Source: Rhodothermales bacterium (GTDB taxonomy: Bacteria > Bacteroidota > Rhodothermia > Rhodothermales > UBA10348). Taken from it: a stretch of DNA of 39,649 nt. The stretch is from assembly GCA_017859335.1 (NCBI GenBank), contig JAFMNH010000011.1, positions 1 through 39,649 of the forward strand, read 5' to 3'. How positions within the stretch are numbered: the stretch's first letter is position 1; each line of letters opens with the position of its first letter. The notes under the pieces are model-generated. The model ran no database searches, was not told the DNA's origin, and was given only the letters and a program-made list of their open reading frames with translations. Shown here piece by piece: positions 9,916 through 19,571 of this stretch. The position numbers and the translations under genes were made by a program.

Positions 9916-10406
9916 GGGCGCAGCTCCGGGTTGAGGTGCTTTGTGTCGGGCGGCAAGTCCGTGCCCACCACGACGTACGGCATGGCAGTCATGGCAATGG
10001 AATCCTGCTCCGTAAGCCGCGCCTGAACGCGGTAAACCATCAGGCGAAGGGGTTCCTTGGGCGGGTCGGCCAGAAGCATGAGGGACAAGGCGGCCACTCG
10101 GTCCTGATTCCAGATCGCGGTCTTCGACACGAAATTGGCCAGATCGATCGGATCCACACCGCCGCTGCGTACCCCGTAGGGCTGACCCGGCACATCTGCC
10201 AGGGGAAGGGCGTTCCACGACAGGGAGTCTTCGGGCTGAACCTCCCGAACAATGGCGCGGGACCATGGATTGCCAGCCTGAGAAAACATCGGGTAGATGG
10301 AAAAAGGCCAGAACTCACCCAGATTGATCGCCACGGTCAAGGCATACACGATCAGAACGCCCAGGAGGGTCGTTCGCGCGTTATTCGTATGTGGATTGAG
10401 GCTCAT
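9912..10406 (-). CDS. small membrane-anchored protein of unknown function
   Basis: Start MSLNPHTNN; N-terminal TM 'TTLLGVLIVYALTVAINL' then 'FWPFSIYPMFS'; stop overlaps the start of the next gene (ATGA). Confidence 0.6.
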   Translation of the reverse strand: MSLNPHTNNARTTLLGVLIVYALTVAINLGEFWPFSIYPMFSQAGNPWSRAIVREVQPEDSLSWNALPLADVPGQPYGVRSGGVDPIDLANFVSKTAIWNQDRVAALSLMLLADPPKEPLRLMVYRVQARLTEQDSIAMTAMPYVVVGTDLPPDTKHLNPELRP

Positions 10407-10550
10407 TGACGACCGACATTGTACCTTTCGTGGCTTTGGACGCATGAATCGTGCCGATCATGCCGGATGGTTCTGCCGACAAGGTACCTCTCAGGTGGGC
10501 GGGAATCCGATCCCTACCCGAGTGATGAACCACGGATTGCAGATTTTTTC

Positions 10551-11558
10551 TTGAGCCGATTGCACCACATCCGATCCCGTGCTGAAGCGCTAGCCGCCAC
10601 CCCGCTTGCGCGGCGGCTCATGCAGGGGGGACGCTACCTGGCTGCAGCCGGCGTGATGGGATACCTGATCTATTCGCTCTCGGGCTTGGGGTGGGGCAAC
10701 CTGATGGAGGAAATGCCCCGGACACCATGGTTCTATGTGCTCGTCGTGGCCATGTATTTCCTGTTGCCCCTGTTCGAGACCGTCGCCTACCGCTTCTTCA
10801 TTCCCGCGCGGCGCAGGGCCCTCCTGAGTGTCTTCATCCGGAAGAAGGTCCTCAATATGGATCTGATGGGCTACTCGGGAGAGGTGTTCTTCCTGTTCTG
10901 GGTCAAGGAGAAGCTGGGCATTGCCCGCTCGAGGATGCTGCGGGTGATGATCGATATGGGTATTACCTCATCCATGGGTGGTTTTACGGCAAGTGGACTA
11001 CTCCTGGCGCTGCTGCTTTTCCTTGACGTACTGCCGCTTGATCTACTGATTGGCGATACGGACCGGACCCTGGTACTGGGAGGACTCCTGGTGGGCATGG
11101 TCATCATCGTGGCAGGCTATCAGTTTCGGCATACCATCTTCAAGCTGCCTGGCACCACGATCCTCGCTCTCTACGCGGCCCACGTGGCGCGTTTCATGAT
11201 CAACTACGTCCTCCAGATCCTGCAGTGGTGGGTAGTACTTCCCGATGTGTCCTTCATCGTCTGGGGCACGATGCTCGCCATCTGGACGGTTACCAATCGT
11301 CTGCCGTTCATCGTGACGCGGGATCTGGTGGCCATCGCCCTGATACTCGAACTGCCCGGCAATCTCCTCGGAGGCGTGGAAACGGCCATTGCGTCCATGC
11401 TCCTGACGCGCGTGGCCGCCGACCGGCTCTTGGGTTTCAGCCTGTTCCTCCCCCTGTCCCTGTTCACCGGCTCACGCAATGCGCGCGCCGATGGCTTGAA
11501 AACAGCGCTGCAGGCAGAGACGGAGGGAGCCCGAACCCCTGGAGAAGACGATGGCTGA
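10551..11558 (+). CDS. UPF0104 / lysylphosphatidylglycerol synthase TM region-like membrane protein (start uncertain: TTG 10551 or ATG 10620)
   Basis: Polytopic ORF ('GVMGYLIYSLSGLGWGNLMEEMPRTPWFYVLVVAMYFLLPLFETVAYRFFIP'); 8-bp overlap with the downstream GT4 gene. Confidence 0.55.
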   Translation: MSRLHHIRSRAEALAATPLARRLMQGGRYLAAAGVMGYLIYSLSGLGWGNLMEEMPRTPWFYVLVVAMYFLLPLFETVAYRFFIPARRRALLSVFIRKKVLNMDLMGYSGEVFFLFWVKEKLGIARSRMLRVMIDMGITSSMGGFTASGLLLALLLFLDVLPLDLLIGDTDRTLVLGGLLVGMVIIVAGYQFRHTIFKLPGTTILALYAAHVARFMINYVLQILQWWVVLPDVSFIVWGTMLAIWTVTNRLPFIVTRDLVAIALILELPGNLLGGVETAIASMLLTRVAADRLLGFSLFLPLSLFTGSRNARADGLKTALQAETEGARTPGEDDG

Positions 11559-12708
11559 GCGAAGCAAACCGGAAAAACGGGTTGCCCTGTTCACGGGAGC
11601 CTACAATCATGTCGTGGACGGCGTTTCGCTGACCCTGAACCGGCTGGTAGCCTATCTGGAGGCAGAGGACATACCGGTACTGGTTTTTGCCCCGACTGTC
11701 GACGAGCCGGCCATTGCGCACGCCGGGACGCTGCAACCCGCTCCCTCCATTCCGATGTCGGGGCGTCCGGAGTACCGCGTCTCATTGGGATTGGGGCCCG
11801 ACGCGCTCGAAGCGCTCGACCGGTTCAAACCCACCATCATCCATATAGCCACGCCGGATCTGGTCGGGCTGGAGGCCCTCCTCTACGCGCGAGCCTGGGG
11901 CATTCCGGTCGTGGCCTCCTACCACACCCATTTCAGCTCCTACCTGGCCTACTACAACCTGGGATGGGCTGAACGTGCCATGTGGGCCTACCTTCGATGG
12001 TTCTACAGGCAATGCAAACAGATCTACGTACCCACGCGCTCGATGGCAGCCGTTCTGAGCGAGCAGGGCATATCGGAAGGCCTGCGTATCTGGCCGCGTG
12101 GTGTGGACATTGACCGCTTCAACCCCGAAAAGCGATCCATGTCATGGCGCAGGGACCTCGGATTTTCCGATGACGAGATCATCATCTCGTTCGTCTCCCG
12201 ATTGGTCGTTGAGAAAGGGCTGGACGTGTTCGCCCGTGTGGTCGGAGACCTGCAACAGGCCGGTCAACCCGTTCGGTGTCTGATCGTCGGCGACGGCCCG
12301 GCCCGAGACATGCTTCAGCAAGCCCTTCCCCGGGCTGTATTCCTGGGGCATCTAGCCGGAGACGAACTGGCTCGCGCCTATGCCAGCTCGGATATCTTCC
12401 TGTTTCCTTCAGAGACCGAGACGTTCGGTAATGTCACCCTCGAAGCCATGGCATCCGGGATTCCGACCGTATGCGCCGATGCCACCGGCAGTGCCTCTCT
12501 CGTACGGGACGGAGAGACAGGATATCTGGTGCCAGGAAAGGAAGCAGACCTTTTCACGAGTCGGGTGCTCACGCTGGTGCACGATGCGAGCGTGCGGCAC
12601 GGCATGGGTCTGGCGGCACGAAGAGAGGCCGAGACCTACAGCTGGCCGCTGATCCTTGGTCGCATCCATGCGTATTACGATAGCACTCTTGAAAGCGTGA
12701 GCGCCTGA
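11551..12708 (+). CDS. glycosyltransferase family 4 (SQD2/MgtA-like)
   Basis: 'GAYNHVVDGVSLTLNRLVAYL', 'VASYHTHFSSYLAYY', 'SSDIFLFPSETETFGNVTLEAMASGIPTV'. Confidence 0.85.
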   Translation: MAERSKPEKRVALFTGAYNHVVDGVSLTLNRLVAYLEAEDIPVLVFAPTVDEPAIAHAGTLQPAPSIPMSGRPEYRVSLGLGPDALEALDRFKPTIIHIATPDLVGLEALLYARAWGIPVVASYHTHFSSYLAYYNLGWAERAMWAYLRWFYRQCKQIYVPTRSMAAVLSEQGISEGLRIWPRGVDIDRFNPEKRSMSWRRDLGFSDDEIIISFVSRLVVEKGLDVFARVVGDLQQAGQPVRCLIVGDGPARDMLQQALPRAVFLGHLAGDELARAYASSDIFLFPSETETFGNVTLEAMASGIPTVCADATGSASLVRDGETGYLVPGKEADLFTSRVLTLVHDASVRHGMGLAARREAETYSWPLILGRIHAYYDSTLESVSA

Positions 12709-12755
12709 TATCCCGGCTCAGCGAGCTTTTTCCGTCATCCTTCACCCCGAGCATT

Positions 12756-13889
12756 GTGCGCCTGATCTTCGTCACCCACTCCTTCTCCCCTCCGGATCGT
12801 CCTCTGGCAAATGTAGGGGGCATGCAGCGGGTAGCGATGGAGCTTGATGCCGCCCTCGGTCGCCGCAGCCCGGAAGACCTCGCGTACGATATCATCAAAC
12901 TGGAGGCCAGCTGGAAATGGATCCACTGGCTGGTTGGACCCTTCCTGGCGCGAACCTACTGGACCTTGCGCCGACGCATCCGGCGTGGTGAGGTGGATGT
13001 GGTGCTGTTCTCGAGCATGGTCACGGCCAGTCTGGCTGTGCTTCTTCGTGCGGATCTCGACCGCCATGACGTTCGGGCGGCGGCCATCGTCCATGGCCAG
13101 GATGTTACGAAGCCCGTGGCGATGTACCAGCGGTTTGTACCGCGCGTTTTCGCCTCACTCGACCTCGTACTGCCGGTCAGCGGACCGACGGGGGAGGCCT
13201 GCAGGCTGCGCGGGCTCCCGGCCGAGAAGATCCGCGTGGTACATAACGGGGTGGCGCTTGAGCGCTTTCCCACGTTCCAACAAGCGGCAGGAGCCCGCGC
13301 ATCCCATCCTTTCCGCAGCGTACTCGCGCCCGAGAGCCTTTTGCTCTGCTCGGTTGGTCGACAGGTCAAACGAAAGGGGTTTGCATGGTTCATCGACCAG
13401 GTCATGCCGCATCTTCCGGACCATGTACACTACTGGCTTGGCGGGGACGGGCCAGAAGGACGGGCCATTCAAGAGGCCATCGACCGCAATGACCTCGGAG
13501 ACCGCGTTCGCCTGCTTGGACGACTCGGTGACCGGGAGCTGACCGAGATCTATCAAGCTGCTGATCTGTTCGTAATGCCCAATATCCCCGTCCAGGGGGA
13601 TATGGAGGGCTTCGGTATCGTAATGCTCGAGGCTGCCATGAATGGCCTTCCGACCGTAGCAGCCCGCCTCGAAGGTATTCGCGAGGTCATCACGGATGAC
13701 CAGAATGGTTTCTTTGTGGAGAGTGGCGATGTGGATGGATATGTACGCCGAATTACCACCCTCGACGGACAACGGGAGGCGCTGTCGCAGCTTTCGACAC
13801 GTGCACGAGAGCACGTCGCCCGGACCTTCGGCTGGGATGCCGTAGCTTCACACTACATCGACCACCTTTCAGAGCCCCACAGCTCCTGA
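12756..13889 (+). CDS. glycosyltransferase family 4
   Basis: 'GGMQRVAMELD', 'KIRVVHNGVALERFP', 'ADLFVMPNIPVQGDMEGFGIVMLEAAMNGLPTVAARLEGI'. Confidence 0.85.
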   Translation: MRLIFVTHSFSPPDRPLANVGGMQRVAMELDAALGRRSPEDLAYDIIKLEASWKWIHWLVGPFLARTYWTLRRRIRRGEVDVVLFSSMVTASLAVLLRADLDRHDVRAAAIVHGQDVTKPVAMYQRFVPRVFASLDLVLPVSGPTGEACRLRGLPAEKIRVVHNGVALERFPTFQQAAGARASHPFRSVLAPESLLLCSVGRQVKRKGFAWFIDQVMPHLPDHVHYWLGGDGPEGRAIQEAIDRNDLGDRVRLLGRLGDRELTEIYQAADLFVMPNIPVQGDMEGFGIVMLEAAMNGLPTVAARLEGIREVITDDQNGFFVESGDVDGYVRRITTLDGQREALSQLSTRAREHVARTFGWDAVASHYIDHLSEPHSS

Positions 13890-13898
13890 TTCCCCATC

Positions 13899-14708
13899 AT
13901 GTCCCTTCTACGACTCAAACATGCCGACACGAAGCGTATCCTGACCCTGGTTGGGGTGCTGATCCTTCTGTCGCTTGCGGCCATCTTGCTTTCCTCGATG
14001 TGGGCTCTGGGCGTAGCCACCGTGTTGGCCTTCACGGGCACGGCATTCCTGATTGCCCATTACCATCGTTCCACAGAAGAAGAGCTTATCCTGCAGGCGC
14101 AGGACCTTCAGGATCTGCAGTTCATACAGTCAGCCCTCACGCTGCCCAGGCCCCTACCCTACTTTACGCGCTGGTCCAGCTCTCCTGCCCTGGCCGCCCG
14201 CCTGATAGGCATCGTCCATCGGTACCGGCCCACGCAGATCGTGGAATTGGGTAGTGGCGTCAGCACCGTGGTCATGGCGGCAGCGGTCCGTAATGCGGGC
14301 AGCGGCCACGTCACCTCGCTGGACCACGACCCAGTCTATGCGGCCAAGACGCGTCACGAATTGGAAGAACAGGGTCTCTCGCAGTGGGCTACTGTTATCG
14401 ATGCGCCACTCGTTACCGTAGAAACGGCGCGTGGCCCCGCGCCATGGTATGACGTTTCAGGCATTGACGGCCTGCAGCAAATCGACCTCCTGATCGTGGA
14501 TGGTCCGCCGCGAAAGACCCACAAAGACGCCCGCTTACCCGCTTTCGAGATACTCGGGGACCGGTTGACGCCCGGTGCCCATGTCGTTTTGGACGATACG
14601 GCCCGCCGCGACGAGGCCGGCAGCGTGGATGCGTGGTCAAATGCCGCAGAAACGGTGGAGTCCGTACCGTCACGCAAGGGCATCTGCGTTGTCAGGATGC
14701 CTGGTTAA
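13899..14708 (+). CDS. membrane-anchored class I SAM-dependent methyltransferase (Methyltransf_24-like)
   Basis: Two N-terminal hydrophobic segments, then 'QIVELGSGVSTVVMAAAV' and 'IDLLIVDGPPRKTHKDAR'. Confidence 0.7.
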   Translation: MSLLRLKHADTKRILTLVGVLILLSLAAILLSSMWALGVATVLAFTGTAFLIAHYHRSTEEELILQAQDLQDLQFIQSALTLPRPLPYFTRWSSSPALAARLIGIVHRYRPTQIVELGSGVSTVVMAAAVRNAGSGHVTSLDHDPVYAAKTRHELEEQGLSQWATVIDAPLVTVETARGPAPWYDVSGIDGLQQIDLLIVDGPPRKTHKDARLPAFEILGDRLTPGAHVVLDDTARRDEAGSVDAWSNAAETVESVPSRKGICVVRMPG

Positions 14709-17214
14709 GCACGGTTTCTGCCGTGCCGGACGCACGCTCCTCCAACCACTGCAGGAGGGCCGGCAGAAAGAAGAGGGCGGCTGCCAGTGTGGCACCGATC
14801 CCCATGACGGCCAGCTCTCCAATGGACTGCAGCCCTGGATGAAAACTGAGTAGCAACCCGGCAAAGCCGATCATGGTTGTCAGACTACCCATGGCCACGT
14901 GTTCGCCCGTAGAGCGCAGCACACGACGGATGGATCCTTTTCCTTCCTCCCGGTAGCGATGGACGAGATGCACACCGGCATCGTTTCCGATGCCCAGTAC
15001 GGCAGGCAGTACGATCAGGTTGTAGAAGTTGAGTGCGGCTCCGAAGAGTTCCACGAGAAGCAGCATCCAGAGCACACCGATGATGAGGGGCAAGAGGGCC
15101 AGCAAGGTCCAGCGCAGCGTCGTGAAATTGAGGTACATGAGCGCGGCCACGATCAGGAGGGTTGCCAAGACCATCCAGGGCGCCTCCGAGCGCATGAGTT
15201 TGAGCATGTCAGCCGCAACAAGAGCGGTGGAACCAGCGTGATGTATGGTCCCGTCCGCCGTTTCAATGGTGCCTACATCATCTGAAAACGCCATCGACTG
15301 CCGGCCATCCGACAGGCTGTTGAGGGGGTATATGATGACGAAATTGCCCAACTCACCCTGCTTGGAGGTGAACTGCTTGCGCAGGAATGCAGGCACCTCT
15401 TCAAAGCGCAGCGCTCGATCGGTCTGAGCAGCCTCCCGAAGGCGCTCCATATCTGCAGAGTCGTCCTCGCGAAGGTATTTGTCATCGAGCAGCGCACGGA
15501 TCGAGGCCAGACGAGCGAGTCGCTGCGCCTGTGCTGCTGGCGTCATCGGGAAACGGTCCTGCAGGGACTCGACCCGGCTGATGGTTGGACTCAGGGAATC
15601 ACTTTCGATCGTGCGGTTGAGTGCATCCGTGACGGGCTCGATGTCCGCTTGCGAATCCACGACCACATAAGCGGGATTACGCCGTCGACTGTCATTGAAC
15701 ACCCGGCGCACGATGCTGCGTCGCGCTTCGTACTCCTCGTAGGTGGGCTCGAGTTCTCCGAAACGGTACTCGAATCCCACTCGTGGCAGGAATACCAAGG
15801 CAGCCATGACGGCCAGGATGCTGAGACCGAGGATGGGACGGGCCGTCGGGAATGGTTTCGATGACGTGCGGACCTGTTCAGCGGCGGCCCCCGCCTCCAG
15901 ATTCAGCAGCCCGAATCGTTCGAAGACGGACAGCAGCGCCGGCATCACAATGAGCATGGCTACCAGGGCGAACAGGATCCCGAATCCGGCAATGAACCCG
16001 AATTGGCTGAACCCTCGAAAATCAGCCACGACGAGAACGAATAGGGCCATGGCGGTTGTCAACGCGCCAATCGTTATCGCCTGTCCCGTACTTGAAAACG
16101 TGACGTCGGCCGCATCCATGACGGATCGGCCACCAGCACGTTCTTCCGAATAACGCGCATAGAAATGTATGCCGTAGTCAATTCCCAGCCCGAAAAGGAC
16201 GAGGCCAAGGGTAGAGGTCATTAGATTCAGGCTGCCGTAGGCCAGGGCTGCCAAGCCGAATGTCCAGGACAGGCTCATGAGCAGGGGCACACCGATGATC
16301 AGGGCCAAAGCAGGCACGCGGGCCAGCTCTACGAGAAGGACCGATGGCTTGAATGTCCACCCCACCCGGGCCGTATAGGACTTGTAGAGGAAGTAGGCCA
16401 GCACGAACAAGAGCACGGCTGCTACACCCGATCCGAAGGAGTTCAGAACGTCCTTTTGGATGGTCGTGATCTCGATCATTTGCCGGTAGAGCCTGCCCGC
16501 TGTGGTCACGGTCATGTGCGGGTGGAAGGCTGCCGGATCCAGTGCAGCCACGGCCCGATCCATGCCGGCATAGGCGTGCTGGATGAACGAGATATCCGAT
16601 GAGGCCTCGGTCGGAAAAAAGCGCACGACCATGGTCAGGCTGTCATCCGAGATGGGATATTCCTTGGAGACGATTTCGTTGTAGATGGCTGCCAATTCCT
16701 GCCCAACCGAATCCGGCTCTGTCTCCTCGTCCTCGAGGTCGAAAAACATGGGATTGGCCTCAAGACGCGCCTCCACGATCTTTTCCTCCAGCCACTCTTC
16801 CAACAAGTCCAGCTCAGCGGGCGTAGCGAAGTAAAGCGCATTTTGTTTGAGGAACGCTGTTTCCTTCCGGTATTCAACACGCTGGAAGACCTTGCCCCCA
16901 CCTTCGGCATTCTCCAGCGCCAGGATCTGCGGAATGAGCGCTTCGGCGAATGCCTTGTTGGCCTCGAAGGAGGGACTCTCGATGGCTACGGCGGCCGAGC
17001 TTTCTCCCCCAACAGTCTCCCTCAATCGCTCGAGGGCCTGCACGCTCGGGTACTCCGGCGGAATCAGGTTGGCAAGATCCGTGTCAATACGCAGGGTGGC
17101 GGCCTGACGCACACCAAGGGCAGAGAGCATGGCTGCGACAAGCAGCACCCAGAGCGCATGACGCACAACCCCACGCACCAGGGGTCTGAGTCGCTCGAAA
17201 AGGGAAGGCATCAT
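14692..17214 (-). CDS. MMPL/RND-family transporter (HpnN-like)
   Basis: 856 aa ORF with two TM bundles; 'FGLGIDYGIHFYARYSEERAGG' and 'LGIGNDAGVHLVHRYREEGKGSIRRVLRSTG' motifs; likely start MMPSLFERL at 17214. Confidence 0.85.
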   Translation of the reverse strand: MMPSLFERLRPLVRGVVRHALWVLLVAAMLSALGVRQAATLRIDTDLANLIPPEYPSVQALERLRETVGGESSAAVAIESPSFEANKAFAEALIPQILALENAEGGGKVFQRVEYRKETAFLKQNALYFATPAELDLLEEWLEEKIVEARLEANPMFFDLEDEETEPDSVGQELAAIYNEIVSKEYPISDDSLTMVVRFFPTEASSDISFIQHAYAGMDRAVAALDPAAFHPHMTVTTAGRLYRQMIEITTIQKDVLNSFGSGVAAVLLFVLAYFLYKSYTARVGWTFKPSVLLVELARVPALALIIGVPLLMSLSWTFGLAALAYGSLNLMTSTLGLVLFGLGIDYGIHFYARYSEERAGGRSVMDAADVTFSSTGQAITIGALTTAMALFVLVVADFRGFSQFGFIAGFGILFALVAMLIVMPALLSVFERFGLLNLEAGAAAEQVRTSSKPFPTARPILGLSILAVMAALVFLPRVGFEYRFGELEPTYEEYEARRSIVRRVFNDSRRRNPAYVVVDSQADIEPVTDALNRTIESDSLSPTISRVESLQDRFPMTPAAQAQRLARLASIRALLDDKYLREDDSADMERLREAAQTDRALRFEEVPAFLRKQFTSKQGELGNFVIIYPLNSLSDGRQSMAFSDDVGTIETADGTIHHAGSTALVAADMLKLMRSEAPWMVLATLLIVAALMYLNFTTLRWTLLALLPLIIGVLWMLLLVELFGAALNFYNLIVLPAVLGIGNDAGVHLVHRYREEGKGSIRRVLRSTGEHVAMGSLTTMIGFAGLLLSFHPGLQSIGELAVMGIGATLAAALFFLPALLQWLEERASGTAETVLNQAS

Positions 17215-17518
17215 GCAGGTCTGGCGGCAAGAACTGGGGGGAGAAGGAGCGTCTTCGAACACGAGAAAGACACGGAAGGTCCACCCTCGTTCATCAGGAT
17301 GTCTTTACTGCTTTTCTTCAACGGAAACCCCACGCTTCGTACATTCCTGCGCGGAAAGGGTTGATGATAGACAGGTACGCGTGCCAGTGTGCCCCTGCCT
17401 GTCATCAGACCCTTGACCACAGCCCAGCTTTCTATCCACCAGGACGCGCCCCCCGTGGCCTGCGGCGAACCACCCTGCCCTGCGGCTTCCCGGCCGTCAG
17501 CGAACAACCTGCCCCGGC

Positions 17519-17950
17519 ATGAAGAGTAATCCCAATACGTACGACGCGCTCGAAGTAGGTCAGACCCACATCATCCACCGGACCATCACGGCCGAGGATG
17601 TGAAGACGTTTGCGGACGTGACAGGAGACGATAATCCGATCCATGTGGACGAGGAGGCCGCCGCGGAGACGCGTTTCGGGAAACCCATTGTTCACGGGGT
17701 GTTCCTGCTGGGCATCATATCGAAAGCACTGGGGCGGGATTTCCCCGGTCCTGGATGCGTGGCCGTCAACATCTCTGCCCGCTTCCTTCGCCCTGTTCCG
17801 GTTGGATCCGAGATTTCCGTCGAGGTCCGCGTGGCCGAGAAAATAGAGAAGCACCGTCACATCAAGATGAAGACCTATGTCTATCTCGGCAAAAAGATGT
17901 GCGTTGCGGGCGATGCTACCCTGGTTCCACCCGGAGAAGGCGCCGTCTAG
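17519..17950 (+). CDS. MaoC-like dehydratase
   Basis: 'DVTGDDNPIHVDEEAAAETRFGKPIVHGVFLLGIISKALG' hot-dog hydratase motif. Confidence 0.9.
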   Translation: MKSNPNTYDALEVGQTHIIHRTITAEDVKTFADVTGDDNPIHVDEEAAAETRFGKPIVHGVFLLGIISKALGRDFPGPGCVAVNISARFLRPVPVGSEISVEVRVAEKIEKHRHIKMKTYVYLGKKMCVAGDATLVPPGEGAV

Positions 17951-17992
17951 TCAGGATACGGCCTACTGACATGCCGGTCGGCCCGTGCTCTT

Positions 17993-19480
17993 TCAACGAA
18001 TGAGCTTATAGGTGCGTCCTTCACCCAGTTGCTCGGCGGGGTCCACCTGATTCAAGATGGCAAGCGACAGGACATCCAGTCCATTGGGCAACGGCATACC
18101 GGCCACCAGCGCGCTGAATGACTGTTCTGCTTCTACCCGCGCCAACACGACGCGATCAGGTTGCTTGGTGAGCACGGCAGGATCCGTTTCCTCCCGGAAT
18201 CCAGCCATGGTAGCTGTCATCGCCGGTCCGTAGGTGGACCAGGCCGAGCGCAGGGAGACACCGGTAAACTGGAACACCATGCCCGCATGATCCACGAACT
18301 GGTAACGAAGTCTGAGCGCTTGCCCATCGCTGCTTTCAGCGTCGATGACGACATACTGCATGGGCAGCCCACCGGCTTGTCCCATCCCACTTTCGACGAC
18401 CTGCACCCCCTCCTGCGATGATATGGCCTCGGCAGCATCCCGCGCCCGAGCGTAGTCATCATTGATCTGCATGGCGATCAGCGCCTGCTGGCTCTCGGAT
18501 GCCATGACGACCTGTGTTGGTTGGCTGGCGACCTCAAAACCCGCAGGAACGGGAAAGCGGAAGGCCAGACCCGGGTGATGGAACGTACCGGCTTCGACGT
18601 ACCCCTGCCGGGGATCCTGCCCGAAAACGATACCCTCCACGAAGGGTAGATACGTCTCACGGCCGACCCTTGGCTGTGGTATTCCCCGCTCCTCAAGCGC
18701 AGCCGACCGCTCGATCATGTAGGCTTCCCTGTTGCCTGGATCCGGATGTGAGGACAACAGGGTGGGCAAGTCGGCGCCAGCCTTGTCTGAGAGCCGTTTC
18801 AGGGAACGAAAAAATGCCGCTCCTTGCGAGGCATCGTACCCGGCCAGAGCCGCGTACTCAACGCCCAGTTGATCGGATTCCTCCTCAGCGCCCCGTCCAT
18901 ATTTCAGGAACAGCAGCTGCGTGGCCGTACCTCCCATGTTCAGGATATTTTCCGCTGCGTTGCCACCCAAAAGGGCTTGGCCGCTGATGGCCCCCAGAAG
19001 CAACGCTCCCGTGCCGAACTGCTGCCGCCACATGGCCTTCGAGCCATGGCGACCAACCACATGCCCGATTTCGTGCCCGAGAACGACGGCCAGCTGCGCC
19101 TCGTTCTCGAGGTGTGCCATGAGCCCTCGCGTCACGTAGATGTACCCACCGGGCAAGGCAAAGGCATTGACTACCGGGCTGTCCAACACCTGAAAATGAA
19201 ATTCCATGGCCGCGAATGCCGGATCCACACCATCGCGCCGCACGTGACTATGCCGTACGAGCGCTTGTCCGAGCGAATCCACGTAGGCCGCGAGACGGGG
19301 ATCATCGTAGAGCCCGTATTGGGCGATAATCTGTGGGTTGGCCTCGCCTCCCACCTTGATTTCCTCTGCGGGCGACCAGGCGTAATTGAACGCCCGCCGG
19401 CCAGAGATGGGGTTGACCGAGGCCGCGCACCCGCCGAGAAGCACGGTTACCAGAACAAGATGGGGCAGGTATCGGGTCAT
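17993..19480 (-). CDS. M48-family metalloprotease, putative lipoprotein
   Basis: Lipobox 'VTVLLGGC'; zinc motif 'LGHEIGHVVGRHG'; 'AEEESDQLGVEYAALAGYD'. Confidence 0.9.
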   Translation of the reverse strand: MTRYLPHLVLVTVLLGGCAASVNPISGRRAFNYAWSPAEEIKVGGEANPQIIAQYGLYDDPRLAAYVDSLGQALVRHSHVRRDGVDPAFAAMEFHFQVLDSPVVNAFALPGGYIYVTRGLMAHLENEAQLAVVLGHEIGHVVGRHGSKAMWRQQFGTGALLLGAISGQALLGGNAAENILNMGGTATQLLFLKYGRGAEEESDQLGVEYAALAGYDASQGAAFFRSLKRLSDKAGADLPTLLSSHPDPGNREAYMIERSAALEERGIPQPRVGRETYLPFVEGIVFGQDPRQGYVEAGTFHHPGLAFRFPVPAGFEVASQPTQVVMASESQQALIAMQINDDYARARDAAEAISSQEGVQVVESGMGQAGGLPMQYVVIDAESSDGQALRLRYQFVDHAGMVFQFTGVSLRSAWSTYGPAMTATMAGFREETDPAVLTKQPDRVVLARVEAEQSFSALVAGMPLPNGLDVLSLAILNQVDPAEQLGEGRTYKLIR

Positions 19481-19571
19481 GATCCGGAAAGATGGGCTTC
19501 GTTGGTGGTCAGGGCGTGACGGTCTGGGGCGGTGCGATCAATGGCATGGAGGAAGGGAAAGGCGCTCTGAA

